Source: Mucilaginibacter terrenus
Lineage (GTDB): Bacteria; Bacteroidota; Bacteroidia; Sphingobacteriales; Sphingobacteriaceae
DNA: 64,000 bases
Direction: 5' to 3'
Assembly: GCF_003432065.1 (NCBI RefSeq)
Contig: NZ_QWDE01000001.1
Span: forward strand, 930,001 to 994,000
Shown here in pieces: positions 1 to 9,424 of this stretch (position 1 is its first letter; the number at the start of each line of letters is the position of its first letter). The notes under the pieces were generated by a model. That model ran no database searches. It was not told where the DNA came from and saw nothing but the letters and a program-made list of their open reading frames with translations. The position numbers and the translations under genes are program-made.

Positions 1-460
1 ATTTTTCTTTATCCTTTATAGAAAGTACTTCAGATACAGGAGGATAGTTGTATAAGCGAGCGTGCGTCTCAAGCGTTTTAGACCCTTTGTGCGGTAATTG
101 CCTGCCGTAGGCAATACCTACCTGATCGTCGGTTTCAAATATATTAACTATATTTCGAAGGCTCATTGGGTCAGCCAAAATAGCGTCCTGCGTAAGAAAT
201 ACACATACGTCAACACCTTCTACTCTATCAACTAATAACTGCCTTGTAGCACCATGATTAAATTCAGCTTTAGGGATGGTAATCACCTCAAATCCGTATT
301 CAGCAGCCAACCTAACGGTATTATCTGACGAGCCGGAGTCTACAATTACTTTGCGCTCTGGTGTTAATGTTTGCGCCATTACGCTTTTCAACACTTCACT
401 CCACAACGCACCAGCATTGTAAGTAGGAATAAGTAAAGCCGTTTTTACTTGTTTTGTCAT
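1..460 (-). CDS. Glycosyltransferase family 2, rhamnosyltransferase-like (3' end outside window)
   Basis: The frame is open from ATG at 460 to the window edge, giving 153 residues of the N-terminal GT-A domain. It opens with TALLIPTYNAG, has DSGSSD at residues 41-46 (nucleotide binding) and TQDA at about 90-93 in place of a classical DXD. FNHG at 67-70 and the later YGRQLPH segment are typical of WcaA/RfbF-type rhamnosyltransferases. The next upstream gene stops 11 bp away, so it is probably the distal member of the same minus-strand polysaccharide operon. It should add a deoxyhexose to a lipid-linked repeat unit on the cytoplasmic face. The acceptor and donor are inferred. The C-terminal part lies outside the window, so completeness is unknown. 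Confidence 0.85.
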   Translation of the reverse strand, partial: MTKQVKTALLIPTYNAGALWSEVLKSVMAQTLTPERKVIVDSGSSDNTVRLAAEYGFEVITIPKAEFNHGATRQLLVDRVEGVDVCVFLTQDAILADPMSLRNIVNIFETDDQVGIAYGRQLPHKGSKTLETHARLYNYPPVSEVLSIKDKEK

Positions 461-471
461 GCGCAAAATTA

Positions 472-1497
472 TTAGTTTCTAAACTGGTCTATTATATCCC
501 ATGTTTGAGCTGACGTTTTTTTCCAGTTGAAAAACTTCGCCCTTTCTTTACCTTTTTCACCCATTTTTTTTCTGGCTTCATCATCTTCAAAATATTTTAG
601 CATGCCCGCCTCTATCTCTGCTAAACTATAGGGGTCAACTAATAAACCAGCATCTGAGATCACTTCTGGTATGGCTGTCTTGTTGCCAGCTAATACCGGA
701 CACCCAGTTGCCATAGCTTCTAACGGAGGTAATCCAAAACCCTCATAAAAAGACAGGTAGGCAAAAAACATAGCGTTAGTATAAAGCCATGGTATATGTT
801 CATCGCTAACGTGCCCAGTAAAGTATACACGTTCTGGAATCTCGTCAATATTATTAGAGGAAAACACCAAAGGGCTTCCTTTTTTCCCAACAACAACTAA
901 ACCAACATCTTCTGGTATTTTATGTAATATGTTTTTCCAAGCTTTTAACAAGAGAGGTAAATTTTTACGGGGTTCTAAAGATCCGAGCGACAACACGTAT
1001 CTATTAAACGGGATACTGAGCGGCGCGCTTTCACCTGTTAAAAAGTCATGGTTTACGCCATTATAAACAACTGATATTTTACTTTCTGGTATATCTATGT
1101 GTTCCAGTATCGTTTGCTTGGTAAAATCGGAGATTGCAATAATATGTTTTACCTGTTTACCAAGTCGTGGTAAAAGCTGCTGATACCATTTAGCGAAGTA
1201 TTTGTTTATCCACTCGGGATGTTGCAACGGAACAACATCATGTATAACAACCACCTGGTTTTTAACAGCTAATGGCCCTGTAATGCTTGGGCTAAATAGC
1301 AGGCGTCCTTTTAACAAGCCGGGCAAGTAAAGCTGCTCCCACATATGGCCTTTGAAACCGCGTGCAATATCAGGTGACGGTGCTACCTCTTCTATCATGT
1401 CCGGCGGAAAACCGGAAAGTACTTCCTGTGTGTAACGTTGTATACCGGTCAGGGCTGTGATCATGCATCGTACATTACATACTACTTTAGTATCCAT
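472..1497 (-). CDS. Glycosyltransferase family 4 (group 1)
   Basis: This 341-residue GT-B protein has the GT4 hallmarks. HDVVP at 86-90 lies in the acceptor-side domain. LGSLEPRKN at about 171-179 starts the nucleotide-sugar domain. The E-x7-E motif is formed by Glu252 and Glu260 within EGFGLPPLEA. The length is normal for mannosyl- or fucosyl-transferases of O-antigen clusters. It lies 11 bp upstream of the GT2 gene and 17 bp downstream of the Wzy-like gene, so it is probably co-transcribed with both. The retaining mechanism is known for the family. The sugar donor cannot be read from the sequence. Confidence 0.88.
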   Translation of the reverse strand: MDTKVVCNVRCMITALTGIQRYTQEVLSGFPPDMIEEVAPSPDIARGFKGHMWEQLYLPGLLKGRLLFSPSITGPLAVKNQVVVIHDVVPLQHPEWINKYFAKWYQQLLPRLGKQVKHIIAISDFTKQTILEHIDIPESKISVVYNGVNHDFLTGESAPLSIPFNRYVLSLGSLEPRKNLPLLLKAWKNILHKIPEDVGLVVVGKKGSPLVFSSNNIDEIPERVYFTGHVSDEHIPWLYTNAMFFAYLSFYEGFGLPPLEAMATGCPVLAGNKTAIPEVISDAGLLVDPYSLAEIEAGMLKYFEDDEARKKMGEKGKERAKFFNWKKTSAQTWDIIDQFRN

Positions 1498-1514
1498 TAG
1501 TGAAAATATTAAGA

Positions 1515-2852
1515 TTATGGCATCATGGGAGTCGAATCAACGGCACGTTTTTGCACCCTTTTCTTTCCGACCTTTATAAATAAGTAATATATTATTATAG
1601 CGGGTAATGAGTAAATACTGATTAAGTAGAAGTTGACGAAAAAGCCAGCAATATTATTAAACGCAAATTGTATTAGGAAAAATGTAAAATAACCTAATGA
1701 ATTTCCTTGTAAGAGGTTTGCTATTCTCTTAAACTTTTTTACCACATAGCCTAATAAAAAGCCTGAAGTAAAAGGCAACATGATAACCCCAAACCAACTA
1801 AAACTTACATAGCCCCAGACTGATGGCGGCAGTCTAAGCCCCCCTGACGCTATTTGTGTTATATCGTTCGTATCATTTAAAACAAGTAGTGTATAAACAG
1901 ATGGGTTCCAGGGAAAGTTAAACGGTATTAGTCCGCCAACGTATGTAAGTCCGTAGGTGTATTTGTTTCCTGCAGTTACAAATGCATTTAAGAACTGAAG
2001 CTGATCGGTAATATCGGGTGCGCCGTAGGCAATAGCTTGGAAGAAGTTAACGTCGTGAGCCGCCAAGCCAAAGATAGTATCGGGATATAAAAGCCCAAGG
2101 ATATAATAGATGCTGCTGCCGAGAATATAAGAGCAAAGTACAAAAAACAAAAATACCCAAAATGCACTATTAGTTTTTCTAAGAGCAACGATTATAGATA
2201 CCGCTACCAAAATGCCGCTAAATATTGGCGTTCTGTTCAAACTTACCGCAATAAGTATCACTCCGCAGGCAACCAGAGCTAGACTTTTTAAGTTAAAACT
2301 ATAATAAAGATCTAATACCTTTAATGGCATCAAAAATTCGAGAAGCTGCCTGCAAGTGCGATACAAAAATGCGACTCTGGAATATGGAGCTTGGTATTCA
2401 CCTTTAAAAAATTTAGCCATATAAGGGTCTGCGGCAAATATCGGAACGAAACCCATCAGCAAAAAACTTGTACAAATACCGATCAAAGATATCAAGTAAA
2501 TACGCGAGCAAAGTTTTGAGATTTGCGATACTTTATGTTCATCTTTGGCGAGTTTGGCTATGAAATTAAACTGAAGTATAGTGTTAAGCACAGGCAATTG
2601 TTTCCACTTATACCCTAGAAACAAACCAGCTAAGTATGTTATAGAACCGATTAAATTAATCAAGGAGTAAAGCTCAATAATATCTTTACTGGTGTAGTCT
2701 GTAAAATCTACCACAAAAGCCGGGATAATGTAGGCAACCAGGCACAGCCCTAAACTTAAATGATTGAAAATATTTCGCTTATCAAACCAAATAAAATAAC
2801 TTCCTAAAGAAAATATACTAAGAGAGAAACCTATCGAAACAGTTAAAAGCAT
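1515..2852 (-). CDS. O-antigen/exopolysaccharide polymerase, Wzy-like
   Basis: The product is a very hydrophobic 445-residue protein with about ten or more membrane segments. A large, less hydrophobic loop around residues 240-330 (the YGAPDITDQLQF region) resembles the periplasmic loop of Wzy-type polymerases. Wzy proteins share little sequence, so the call rests on topology and on position beside Wzx and glycosyltransferases. The frame opens at ATG 2903, but that start would overlap the preceding gene by 49 bp. ATG 2852 leaves a 2-bp gap and begins directly with a membrane segment (MLLTVSIGF), so it is preferred. Its predicted role is block polymerisation of undecaprenyl-linked repeat units in the periplasm. 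Confidence 0.72.
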   Translation of the reverse strand: MLLTVSIGFSLSIFSLGSYFIWFDKRNIFNHLSLGLCLVAYIIPAFVVDFTDYTSKDIIELYSLINLIGSITYLAGLFLGYKWKQLPVLNTILQFNFIAKLAKDEHKVSQISKLCSRIYLISLIGICTSFLLMGFVPIFAADPYMAKFFKGEYQAPYSRVAFLYRTCRQLLEFLMPLKVLDLYYSFNLKSLALVACGVILIAVSLNRTPIFSGILVAVSIIVALRKTNSAFWVFLFFVLCSYILGSSIYYILGLLYPDTIFGLAAHDVNFFQAIAYGAPDITDQLQFLNAFVTAGNKYTYGLTYVGGLIPFNFPWNPSVYTLLVLNDTNDITQIASGGLRLPPSVWGYVSFSWFGVIMLPFTSGFLLGYVVKKFKRIANLLQGNSLGYFTFFLIQFAFNNIAGFFVNFYLISIYSLPAIIIYYLFIKVGKKRVQKRAVDSTPMMP

Positions 2853-2854
2853 TG

Positions 2855-3976
2855 TTAAGGTTGACTTATAAAAGCTATAAATTCTTGAACTACTATTTTC
2901 CACTGAAAAGCTTCCAATCGTTCGTAACCGGCAATTACCAAGGCTTCTCTGTTATCTTCTATATCTTTTAAAGCGGAGAGCCAATCATCAATCAGCCATG
3001 ACTTAACCGTAATGCCAGCACCTTCAACTACTTCTATCATTGCCGAATTATGAGCTGCAATAACCGGGCAGCCACAACTCATCGCTTCAAGCAGCGGCAG
3101 ACCCAAGCCCTCGTTAAAAGATGTAGTAAGATAACAATAGGCGTTACTGTACAATCCTATCAAGTCTTGTAAATCAACCTTCGGTAAAATCTTCACTTGA
3201 TCTTTTGGGTAGCCGGAACTATTTAACTTAGTTGAAATTGCATCAGATGTATTTCCCCAACCACTTCCTCCTACTATAATCAGATCGTATCGTTCGGCTA
3301 CGTGTTTAAATATATCTAATAACAACTCAATATTTTTTCTAGGCTCCAAGGTTCCTACAAAAAATAAATACGGCTTTTTTGTAGAAGATACTTGTGAAGA
3401 AATTTGAAAACGTTGAGCTAAGGCTTCCTTAAAATCAACGTTTAATCCAGCACCTATAAAAATTTTTTTGTTTGATGCTATATCAGGATAATAGTTTTTA
3501 AGCTCATCGGCGGTGTAATGTGAATTGCACCAAATCAGATCCGCACGTCTTATACTATATTTAAAAAGTAAGTTTGTCAATATCCGATTGGCGATCGACA
3601 TGGTATCTGGCCATTTTTTAAAAACCATGTCATGCACAAATGTAATTTGCTTAATTTGATTTCTGTTAAAAAAAGGGTAAAGATATGTACTTGGTGATAA
3701 ATAATAATCTGGTTTTAATTGCGCAACAACTCTGTTAAGCTTGATTAAAGACCATAGCAAACCAATGTTGTTAAATAAAGGCAAAGGCCTTTTGACAAAC
3801 TCAATGTTATGCTCATTAAACACACCGTTTAATAACGGATGAATTTCAGATCTTAATATAACATATATAATCCAGTCTGGCCGCTCGGCAGCAAGTTGCT
3901 TAATCAATGATACAGCGATGTATGTAACACCAGAGGGCTTTCTAGATAATCGAACCCCATCAACAGCGAAAATCAT
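2855..3976 (-). CDS. Glycosyltransferase family 4
   Basis: Read from ATG 3976 the protein has 373 residues and starts MIFAVDGVRL, the usual GT4 opening. The frame extends up to 4021, but those 15 residues look like untranslated leader. HDMVF lies at 115-119, GTLEPRKN at about 208-215, and Glu289 and Glu297 form E-x7-E in NEGLGLPLLEA. It resembles the GT4 enzyme at 472-1497 and the broken copy at 4202-4558, so this end of the locus holds three related GT4 sequences. It is probably co-transcribed with the polymerase gene 2 bp downstream. Donor and acceptor are unknown. Confidence 0.85.
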   Translation of the reverse strand: MIFAVDGVRLSRKPSGVTYIAVSLIKQLAAERPDWIIYVILRSEIHPLLNGVFNEHNIEFVKRPLPLFNNIGLLWSLIKLNRVVAQLKPDYYLSPSTYLYPFFNRNQIKQITFVHDMVFKKWPDTMSIANRILTNLLFKYSIRRADLIWCNSHYTADELKNYYPDIASNKKIFIGAGLNVDFKEALAQRFQISSQVSSTKKPYLFFVGTLEPRKNIELLLDIFKHVAERYDLIIVGGSGWGNTSDAISTKLNSSGYPKDQVKILPKVDLQDLIGLYSNAYCYLTTSFNEGLGLPLLEAMSCGCPVIAAHNSAMIEVVEGAGITVKSWLIDDWLSALKDIEDNREALVIAGYERLEAFQWKIVVQEFIAFISQP

Positions 3977-4021
3977 TAGTTTACTGAATCTTAAGGATGA
4001 TGTAACATTCTTTATTAGCAA

Positions 4022-4201
4022 TTTGGTATAAACCGACCATCATAACAGGAAATTTGTTTATTGTAATACAAGTTTAATAAATGGGATTTCTTAGGATTCT
4101 AAAATCCAAATCATCTAAATTGCAGAGCAAGCATTTTAATAAGTCGTTCTTTATAAGTATAAGGAGTCATGAGCATATAAATAAGTTCACGGGCAGTGAT
4201 G
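4022..4201 (-). pseudogene. AT-rich spacer with a possible glycosyltransferase C-terminal remnant
   Basis: There is no intact gene here. On the minus strand, directly after the stop of the broken GT4 gene, a +1 frame runs about 30 codons to a TGA near 4113. It includes TARELIYMLMTPYTYKERL, which reads like the amphipathic C-terminus of a bacterial protein rather than random non-coding sequence. It may be the tail of a gene whose middle was deleted together with the end of the GT4 gene. The assignment is tentative. The rest of the stretch is AT-rich with nothing recognisable. Confidence 0.3.
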
Positions 4202-4558
4202 TTAATCTCTTTGCATTATACGCTTTATTATCAACGCTATAACAATACTTTTACCAGGTAACTTTTTAAAAGTGGTAAAGGTTCCGCCGAAAAATGTAAA
4301 AGCCGGTGGATTCTTTTTTATGATCCGGCTTAGGAAAAATTTCCTCCAAATTAAGGGTTTCATGTTTTGATAACGACTATCTATATACACTTTAACCCTA
4401 GACTCTGTAATGGGAAATAAAAGTAGGCGGTTAGTATATATAATAGAAGTAACATTTGAAGTAACCTTTAAAATGTTCACTATGACTTGCCACACGTATT
4501 TACCTACTCCACTCAGCGGCCCCTGCAGGGGCCGTCCATCAACAGCAATTTCTATCAT
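4202..4558 (-). pseudogene. Truncated GT4 glycosyltransferase (N-terminal fragment)
   Basis: The frame starts at ATG 4558 with MIEIAVDGRPLQGPLSGVG, a textbook GT4 N-terminus. It runs through TFFGGTFTTFKKLPGKSIV, where relatives continue into the HDLV motif. It then changes to an unrelated basic tail and stops at residue 118, about one third of the normal length. The whole donor-binding domain, including E-x7-E, is missing. The start lies 5 bp from the upstream stop, so it was once an ordinary operon member. The most likely explanation is an internal deletion fusing it to foreign sequence. A functional short protein is unlikely, because GT4 activity needs both Rossmann domains. Confidence 0.75.
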
Positions 4559-4563
4559 GACGT

Positions 4564-5853
4564 TTACAGGGTCTTACTTACGTCGCTTTTATCAAGCAAA
4601 AAATACTGGTTTTCGGGCCTGAAATATTTGATAAAAAACTTAGCAAGTATGTAGTATTTTTTGAACCCAAGCAAACGGTTAACAATGAAGAAAAATTTAT
4701 TTATATAGCTTACCTTTTTATAATAATCACCGTAGGTGTCCTTCCTCATTTTATCCAGTTCGTTTTTAACAAAAGACGAGTCTACTAGTTTCTGTTTTTT
4801 CAGCCTTTGATAAAAAGACGCTTGAGGAGCCGATTTAAACGGATTCCCGTATGTAACATTATTTGCTAATGCCCGCCTGTATAAACGCCTTTGCAGATGA
4901 AGAATTTCTATCCCATTATCAAAATAATTATAGCTATAACTTAAGTTCAGAAAATCGGCTATTCGGCCCTTAGTAACTTCCTGTTCGTATATGCTAAATA
5001 TAGGCAGCAAATCAGGATAATTCTCTAAATTGAGATCTGGCAGATTTAGATTACTATCTTTAAAGTTGCGATAGTTTACGCCGGAATAATGCACGAATAT
5101 AAGTGCAAAATCTTCTTTCCCGGTTACACGGTTTGTTACCCAAAACGCGCCATCAACACTTTTGATCTTGCGCTCATGAAAATTCCAAGGTGCTAAATTT
5201 CTGCCCAGATCTCTTGACACGTGTATGCCGCTGTCAAAAAACGAGAAAATAAAATCCATCCATTTCTGGTCTGTAAATAAAGCATCGGCCCTGTCTACAA
5301 AGCACATGTCCTGCAGCCTGCTTTTCCACCAACTTAAAAGTTGGCTACTCTGATCACATTTTCTAAAAGCAACAAAACCCAAGTTGTATATACCAGTGGC
5401 TAAAAGGTCATTTTGCGACGCGTTACCTGTATAGTTAATTTCAAGCGTGGTAATATGCGGAGTTACCACAACAAAGGAATCATCCAGTTCTCTAAATATT
5501 GGGTCTAGGGCAGAAAACACGTAAATGTCTGGATCAAAGTAAATCACTTTGTCGTAATCTTTGCCAAACAGGTACTCAGCGCAATGTGGCTTTAGGAACG
5601 TGCAAAACTCAGTTATGTTATATTTAAAGGCGGTATCAAACCACAAGTCTTCGGCGTAATCCAGTGTTTCCTTGGCAACATGATAAAAGAATTTGCTTTG
5701 CTTTATTGCCCCAAGTGCCTTATCATCATCAACTTCATCTGCAATGAAAATATGAAAGTCAACCTCCGGGTTAACTTTTTTTATTGCCGATCCTAATACT
5801 TCGGCAAGGCCAAAATAATTTTTTGCTACAATTGTAAAAGCTCCTTTTTTCAT
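4564..5853 (-). CDS. GT8-like glycosyltransferase
   Basis: The protein has 429 residues and begins MKKGAFTIVAKNYFGLAEVL, a pattern found in bacterial GT8-like enzymes. YFDPDIYVF carries the metal-binding D-x-D at Asp107 and Asp109. The N-terminal 260 residues form the GT-A domain. The C-terminal region (about 300-429) is basic and aromatic and may contact the membrane. It overlaps the upstream GT2 gene by 4 bp (ATGA), which suggests translational coupling. Its role would be addition of one sugar of the repeat unit. The specific sugar is not predictable. Length and motif are intact, unlike its downstream neighbour. Confidence 0.75.
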   Translation of the reverse strand: MKKGAFTIVAKNYFGLAEVLGSAIKKVNPEVDFHIFIADEVDDDKALGAIKQSKFFYHVAKETLDYAEDLWFDTAFKYNITEFCTFLKPHCAEYLFGKDYDKVIYFDPDIYVFSALDPIFRELDDSFVVVTPHITTLEINYTGNASQNDLLATGIYNLGFVAFRKCDQSSQLLSWWKSRLQDMCFVDRADALFTDQKWMDFIFSFFDSGIHVSRDLGRNLAPWNFHERKIKSVDGAFWVTNRVTGKEDFALIFVHYSGVNYRNFKDSNLNLPDLNLENYPDLLPIFSIYEQEVTKGRIADFLNLSYSYNYFDNGIEILHLQRRLYRRALANNVTYGNPFKSAPQASFYQRLKKQKLVDSSFVKNELDKMRKDTYGDYYKKVSYINKFFFIVNRLLGFKKYYILAKFFIKYFRPENQYFLLDKSDVSKTL

Positions 5854-6695
5854 TTAGTATAATTTATTTCAAGTTTACCATAATGACCTGTTAAAAAATC
5901 GTAAACTCCTTTAATTATAAATTTAGCGTAATTCTTTTTGTCAGGATAATAGAGGATAATTCTTACCACACTTTTGAACAAATGCTTAATCCTGTTTGAT
6001 ACAAGCGCAAAGTCACTGAAAAAGTATTTGAATGTTATGTAAAGGGTATTTCTTGTAATATAATAATATCTTAACGGCGAATGCCCCGTAACGACATTAC
6101 TTCCATGGGTAGTTAAAGGCACTCCCAAGTTATGCTGTAAATAAATTTGTTTACTTGTAAGAATCTTGAAGCCAGCAACTCTAGCCTTTGCGCAAAAGTC
6201 ATGATCAACCTCATCAATAAACAGCTTCTCTTCAAATCCTTTTAGCGCTACCCACACATTGAGATTAAGTAGATTTCCTGAGGTTACCACAAAATGAATT
6301 TCGTCAAAATTTTTATCAAAGTTTTTAGTCCAACGATCGTAACTACCAGTATAGGAGGCAGAACAGATAGCTATTGTATCATCATTGAGGTTTTCAACCG
6401 TGTGAAAAAAAGCAGTATTCATGAAGCTTGTATCCTGATCCATCGTCAATATCCAGTGATAGCCAGCTTTCAAAGCTAAGTTACAGGCAACATTTAAAGC
6501 GTTAGCTATACCCTTGTTGCCTCCATTATCGATGTATATTACCTGTGGGATCGCCTTAATGGCCGATAGAACATTGTGATTTTTGATATCGCTATTGTCA
6601 ACTACATACAATACAGACAATGTAGCAGCATAACTTTTTAAATTACCTATCACCTCCCATTCAGGATTATAAATCACCGTGCAACCTGCTATCAT
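5850..6695 (-). CDS. Glycosyltransferase family 2, rhamnosyltransferase type
   Basis: The 281-residue protein has a GT-A fold: VIYNPE near residue 8, DNGGNKGIANALN at 56-68, and TMDQDTSF with the D-x-D-like Asp86/Asp88. The DNGGNKGI and MDQD combination is characteristic of RfbN/WbbL-like rhamnosyltransferases. Around residue 160, DEVDHDFCAKARVAG matches the conserved segment that ends the catalytic domain. ATGA overlaps join it to the flippase gene upstream and the GT8-like gene downstream. Transfer of rhamnose or another 6-deoxyhexose is inferred from family resemblance. No dTDP-rhamnose genes are present in this window. Confidence 0.85.
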   Translation of the reverse strand: MIAGCTVIYNPEWEVIGNLKSYAATLSVLYVVDNSDIKNHNVLSAIKAIPQVIYIDNGGNKGIANALNVACNLALKAGYHWILTMDQDTSFMNTAFFHTVENLNDDTIAICSASYTGSYDRWTKNFDKNFDEIHFVVTSGNLLNLNVWVALKGFEEKLFIDEVDHDFCAKARVAGFKILTSKQIYLQHNLGVPLTTHGSNVVTGHSPLRYYYITRNTLYITFKYFFSDFALVSNRIKHLFKSVVRIILYYPDKKNYAKFIIKGVYDFLTGHYGKLEINYTK

Positions 6696-8140
6696 TGTTT
6701 TATACTCTTAAACTTTTTAATAAGTGCTTCATACACCCAAACAGATAACTCGTTTTTAAAAAAAACCTGTTGGATAACTGCATAAGATATTGCACATGTG
6801 ACTACTGCAATAACAGTATGAAAAATCATATTACCAATAAGGTAACGAGACATTATGGTTATCGGTACAAAAATAATTGAGGAAAGCAAGGCCTGCCAAA
6901 GTGATTTATAAGGTACTTTAAAATTGAAGTATTTTTTTACAAAGTACATATAGGTTAAAGTTACGAACACTTCAGAAACAATGTTTGCAATTGCGGCTCC
7001 TATCTCATTTAGAAATGGAATGAGTAAAAAGTTCATTACTACGCTAACAATCATTCCTACTGTAACTGAAATCAGCATCTGTTTGTCTTTGGCTGATGAA
7101 ATGAGTATTTGGATACCGAAAAAGTAGCCAAATCCGATAATAATAGGCATAATTGAAAGTATTCTCATGACCCCGGTAGCCTGTAAAAACTTGTCTCCCG
7201 AAAAGATAACCACAGCTTCATGTGAAAGAAGGAATAGCCCAAAGGCAATTGGAATTGAAATAAAAGCTATAAACCTAAATGATTTGTCCAATAAATTGTA
7301 AAAATTACTCATATCACCTTCTTTCAAGCTAAAGCTGATTTTAGGCATTGCTACAACCCCAAGTGAAGTAACAAATGGTATGGTGATCTTAGCAAGCTTC
7401 ACTCCTGCAGAATAAAAGCCTACAGCGCGTTCATCCGACAAAAAACCCAATATAACAACATCTAGAAGTGTGTACATACTTGATGCTAGAGACGTGCTAA
7501 ATATGAAAAACAATGGCTTCAGGTGTCTTATAAAATTAAGCTCCTTGGTTGTGAAAGTTACATCCTTCCATACCAGTAACATGCTTATTAGATTATTACC
7601 AACTAAAGCAAAAATGTTGATGATCAGATAAGTAAAAACATCTGATGGTTTTTTTACAAATAAGTATAACAACAATAATGAGATCGCCTTAATTATTACA
7701 GACCGAACTGCTATAACCTTAAATCTTTCGATGCCTGAGTAAAACCAATCTATAGATGAAAAACCAAGGAGTATTATACCGGCAGATACTATATAACTGC
7801 TTTGATCTACCCTAAATTTGTCAACTATTAAAATAACTCCGAGATACACAACGCTGATGATAACGCTTGTAAATACATAAATTAAGGTTAATTCAGAGAA
7901 TGTTCTGTTTAACCTTTCTCTGTCATTTTGAACTTTGGCAATCTCTCGAATGCCGTATATTGGAATACCCAAAGCAGCAACCAAGGCAAAGTATTGAGCG
8001 AAAGATGTTATGAACTGAACTTTTCCGATTCCGACGGGTCCCAATATCCTAGCTGCGTATGGAAAACTTATTATAGGAAAAATTAAGTTAACAATAGTTA
8101 ATAAGAGATTGAATACGTAGTTACTTTTGGTGGTAGACAC
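6692..8140 (-). CDS. Repeat-unit flippase, Wzx/MATE-like polysaccharide exporter
   Basis: The 482-residue protein has about 12-14 hydrophobic segments and opens with NLLLTIVNLIFPIISFPYAARILGP, the signature of the PST/Wzx family in the MOP superfamily. It flips undecaprenyl-diphosphate-linked repeat units across the inner membrane and acts before the Wzy-like polymerase of this locus. The start at 8140 is GTG, and no better ATG lies nearby. The 174-bp gap upstream contains a TATCTTTG box on the minus strand at 8207-8214 that could drive a sub-operon of flippase, glycosyltransferases and polymerase. The 3' end overlaps the next gene by 4 bp. Confidence 0.9.
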   Translation of the reverse strand: MSTTKSNYVFNLLLTIVNLIFPIISFPYAARILGPVGIGKVQFITSFAQYFALVAALGIPIYGIREIAKVQNDRERLNRTFSELTLIYVFTSVIISVVYLGVILIVDKFRVDQSSYIVSAGIILLGFSSIDWFYSGIERFKVIAVRSVIIKAISLLLLYLFVKKPSDVFTYLIINIFALVGNNLISMLLVWKDVTFTTKELNFIRHLKPLFFIFSTSLASSMYTLLDVVILGFLSDERAVGFYSAGVKLAKITIPFVTSLGVVAMPKISFSLKEGDMSNFYNLLDKSFRFIAFISIPIAFGLFLLSHEAVVIFSGDKFLQATGVMRILSIMPIIIGFGYFFGIQILISSAKDKQMLISVTVGMIVSVVMNFLLIPFLNEIGAAIANIVSEVFVTLTYMYFVKKYFNFKVPYKSLWQALLSSIIFVPITIMSRYLIGNMIFHTVIAVVTCAISYAVIQQVFFKNELSVWVYEALIKKFKSIKQ

Positions 8141-8206
8141 GGGATTAGCTCGTAAATTAAGTTCTTTTATTATTCATCTTCCAAAGATTTAATTCTTGAA
8201 AAGTTC

Positions 8207-8214
8207 CAAAGATA
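8207..8214 (-). promoter_or_regulatory. Possible -7 box for the wzx sub-operon
   Basis: The minus strand reads TATCTTTG, an exact match to the Bacteroidota -7 consensus TAnnTTTG, 67 bp upstream of the flippase start in the 174-bp gap after the aminotransferase gene. No TTG at the expected -33 spacing is visible, so support is limited. Confidence 0.3.
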
Positions 8215-8314
8215 CCATCATTTTTTACAAAAAGAGTTAACCTGGCCATTTCACAATAAAAGAGGTTATTTGTGCCTGAATGACTGAATGTTAATTGTTG
8301 ATTTTTGTTATGAT

Positions 8315-9424
8315 TTATTGTTTATACTTATACGCTTTAAGACGGCTAATTAAATTTTGCACTGTTAAGTGATCGAAAAGCTCGATCAAAGGTAAACTCA
8401 ATACCTCATTATGGATCTTCTCACTTACTGGATAACATACCTTATTCCATTCTCGATAGGCAAGTTGCTTGTGCGGCGGAATGGGATAATGTACAACTGT
8501 TTGAATGCCGTGTTTTTGTAAAAATGCCTGCAGATTGTCCCTGTTTTTACACCTAATGACAAATAGATGCCAAACATGCGACTCTTCTGATGTTACTTCC
8601 GGAAGAATTATTTCGGGATTTTTAATTTCGTTTAGGTAGTAAGTTGCTATTTTTCTGCGGATGCCTGTCTCTTCATCAAGGTACTTTAGCTTAACAGATA
8701 GAAAGGCAGCTTGCAACTCGTCCAGTCTACTATTTACCCCCTTGTACACATTTTGGTACTTAACGTGTGAACCATAGTTCAGTAGTGCTCTTATTGTCTC
8801 GGCTAGTTTGCTGTCGTTAGTGGTAACTGCACCGGCGTCACCTAAGGTGCCAAGGTTCTTGGTTGGGTAAAAGCTAAAGCCTGCAGCGTCACCAAGGTTG
8901 CCACATTTTTTGCTGTTAAGCTGAGCGCCATGCGATTGTGCGCAATCTTCAACTACCTTAAGCCCATGCTTTTGAGCGATGGTGTTTATGGCTGCCATAT
9001 CACACAATTGTCCGTAAAGATGAACCGGTAGAATTGCTTTGGTTTTTAAAGTAATTTTCTCTTCAATAAGCAAAGGATCAATATTGTAGGTGTCAATATT
9101 GGGTTCTATCAGCACAGGAACAAGATTGTTGGCAGAAATTGCTAAAATACTGGCAATGTAAGCGTTTGAAGCGACAAGTACCTCGTCGCCATCGGTCATT
9201 AAGCCGAGTTCTTTATAAGCCCTGAAAATGAGTGTAAGCGCATCCAGGCCGTTAGCCACACCTATGCAATGTTGAACACCGCAGTAATGTGCAAATTCAT
9301 TTTCGAAGTTCTTTACCTCGTTGCCTAGTATATACCAGCCAGAATTTAATACACGCTCAAAGGCTTTTCTAAGTTCATCAGCATGCGGCTGATTAACCTT
9401 TAATAAATCTAAGAACTGCACCAT
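8315..9424 (-). CDS. DegT/DnrJ/EryC1 sugar aminotransferase (FdtB/QdtB-like)
   Basis: This 369-residue PLP enzyme has fold-type I features: Asp160 in [11 protein letters not shown] contacts the pyridine nitrogen, and Lys189 in SFYPTKNLG is the internal-aldimine lysine. The opening residues and the following GDAGAV match 3-keto-6-deoxyhexose transaminases such as FdtB/QdtB, which make dTDP-3-amino-3,6-dideoxyhexoses. It overlaps by 1 bp with a QdtA/FdtA-like 3,4-ketoisomerase gene, the enzyme that supplies a 3-keto substrate. No acetyltransferase (FdtC-like) and no rmlA/rmlB are in the window. The amino sugar is therefore predicted from the gene pair, and its acylation state is unknown. Confidence 0.87.
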   Translation of the reverse strand: MVQFLDLLKVNQPHADELRKAFERVLNSGWYILGNEVKNFENEFAHYCGVQHCIGVANGLDALTLIFRAYKELGLMTDGDEVLVASNAYIASILAISANNLVPVLIEPNIDTYNIDPLLIEEKITLKTKAILPVHLYGQLCDMAAINTIAQKHGLKVVEDCAQSHGAQLNSKKCGNLGDAAGFSFYPTKNLGTLGDAGAVTTNDSKLAETIRALLNYGSHVKYQNVYKGVNSRLDELQAAFLSVKLKYLDEETGIRRKIATYYLNEIKNPEIILPEVTSEESHVWHLFVIRCKNRDNLQAFLQKHGIQTVVHYPIPPHKQLAYREWNKVCYPVSEKIHNEVLSLPLIELFDHLTVQNLISRLKAYKYKQ

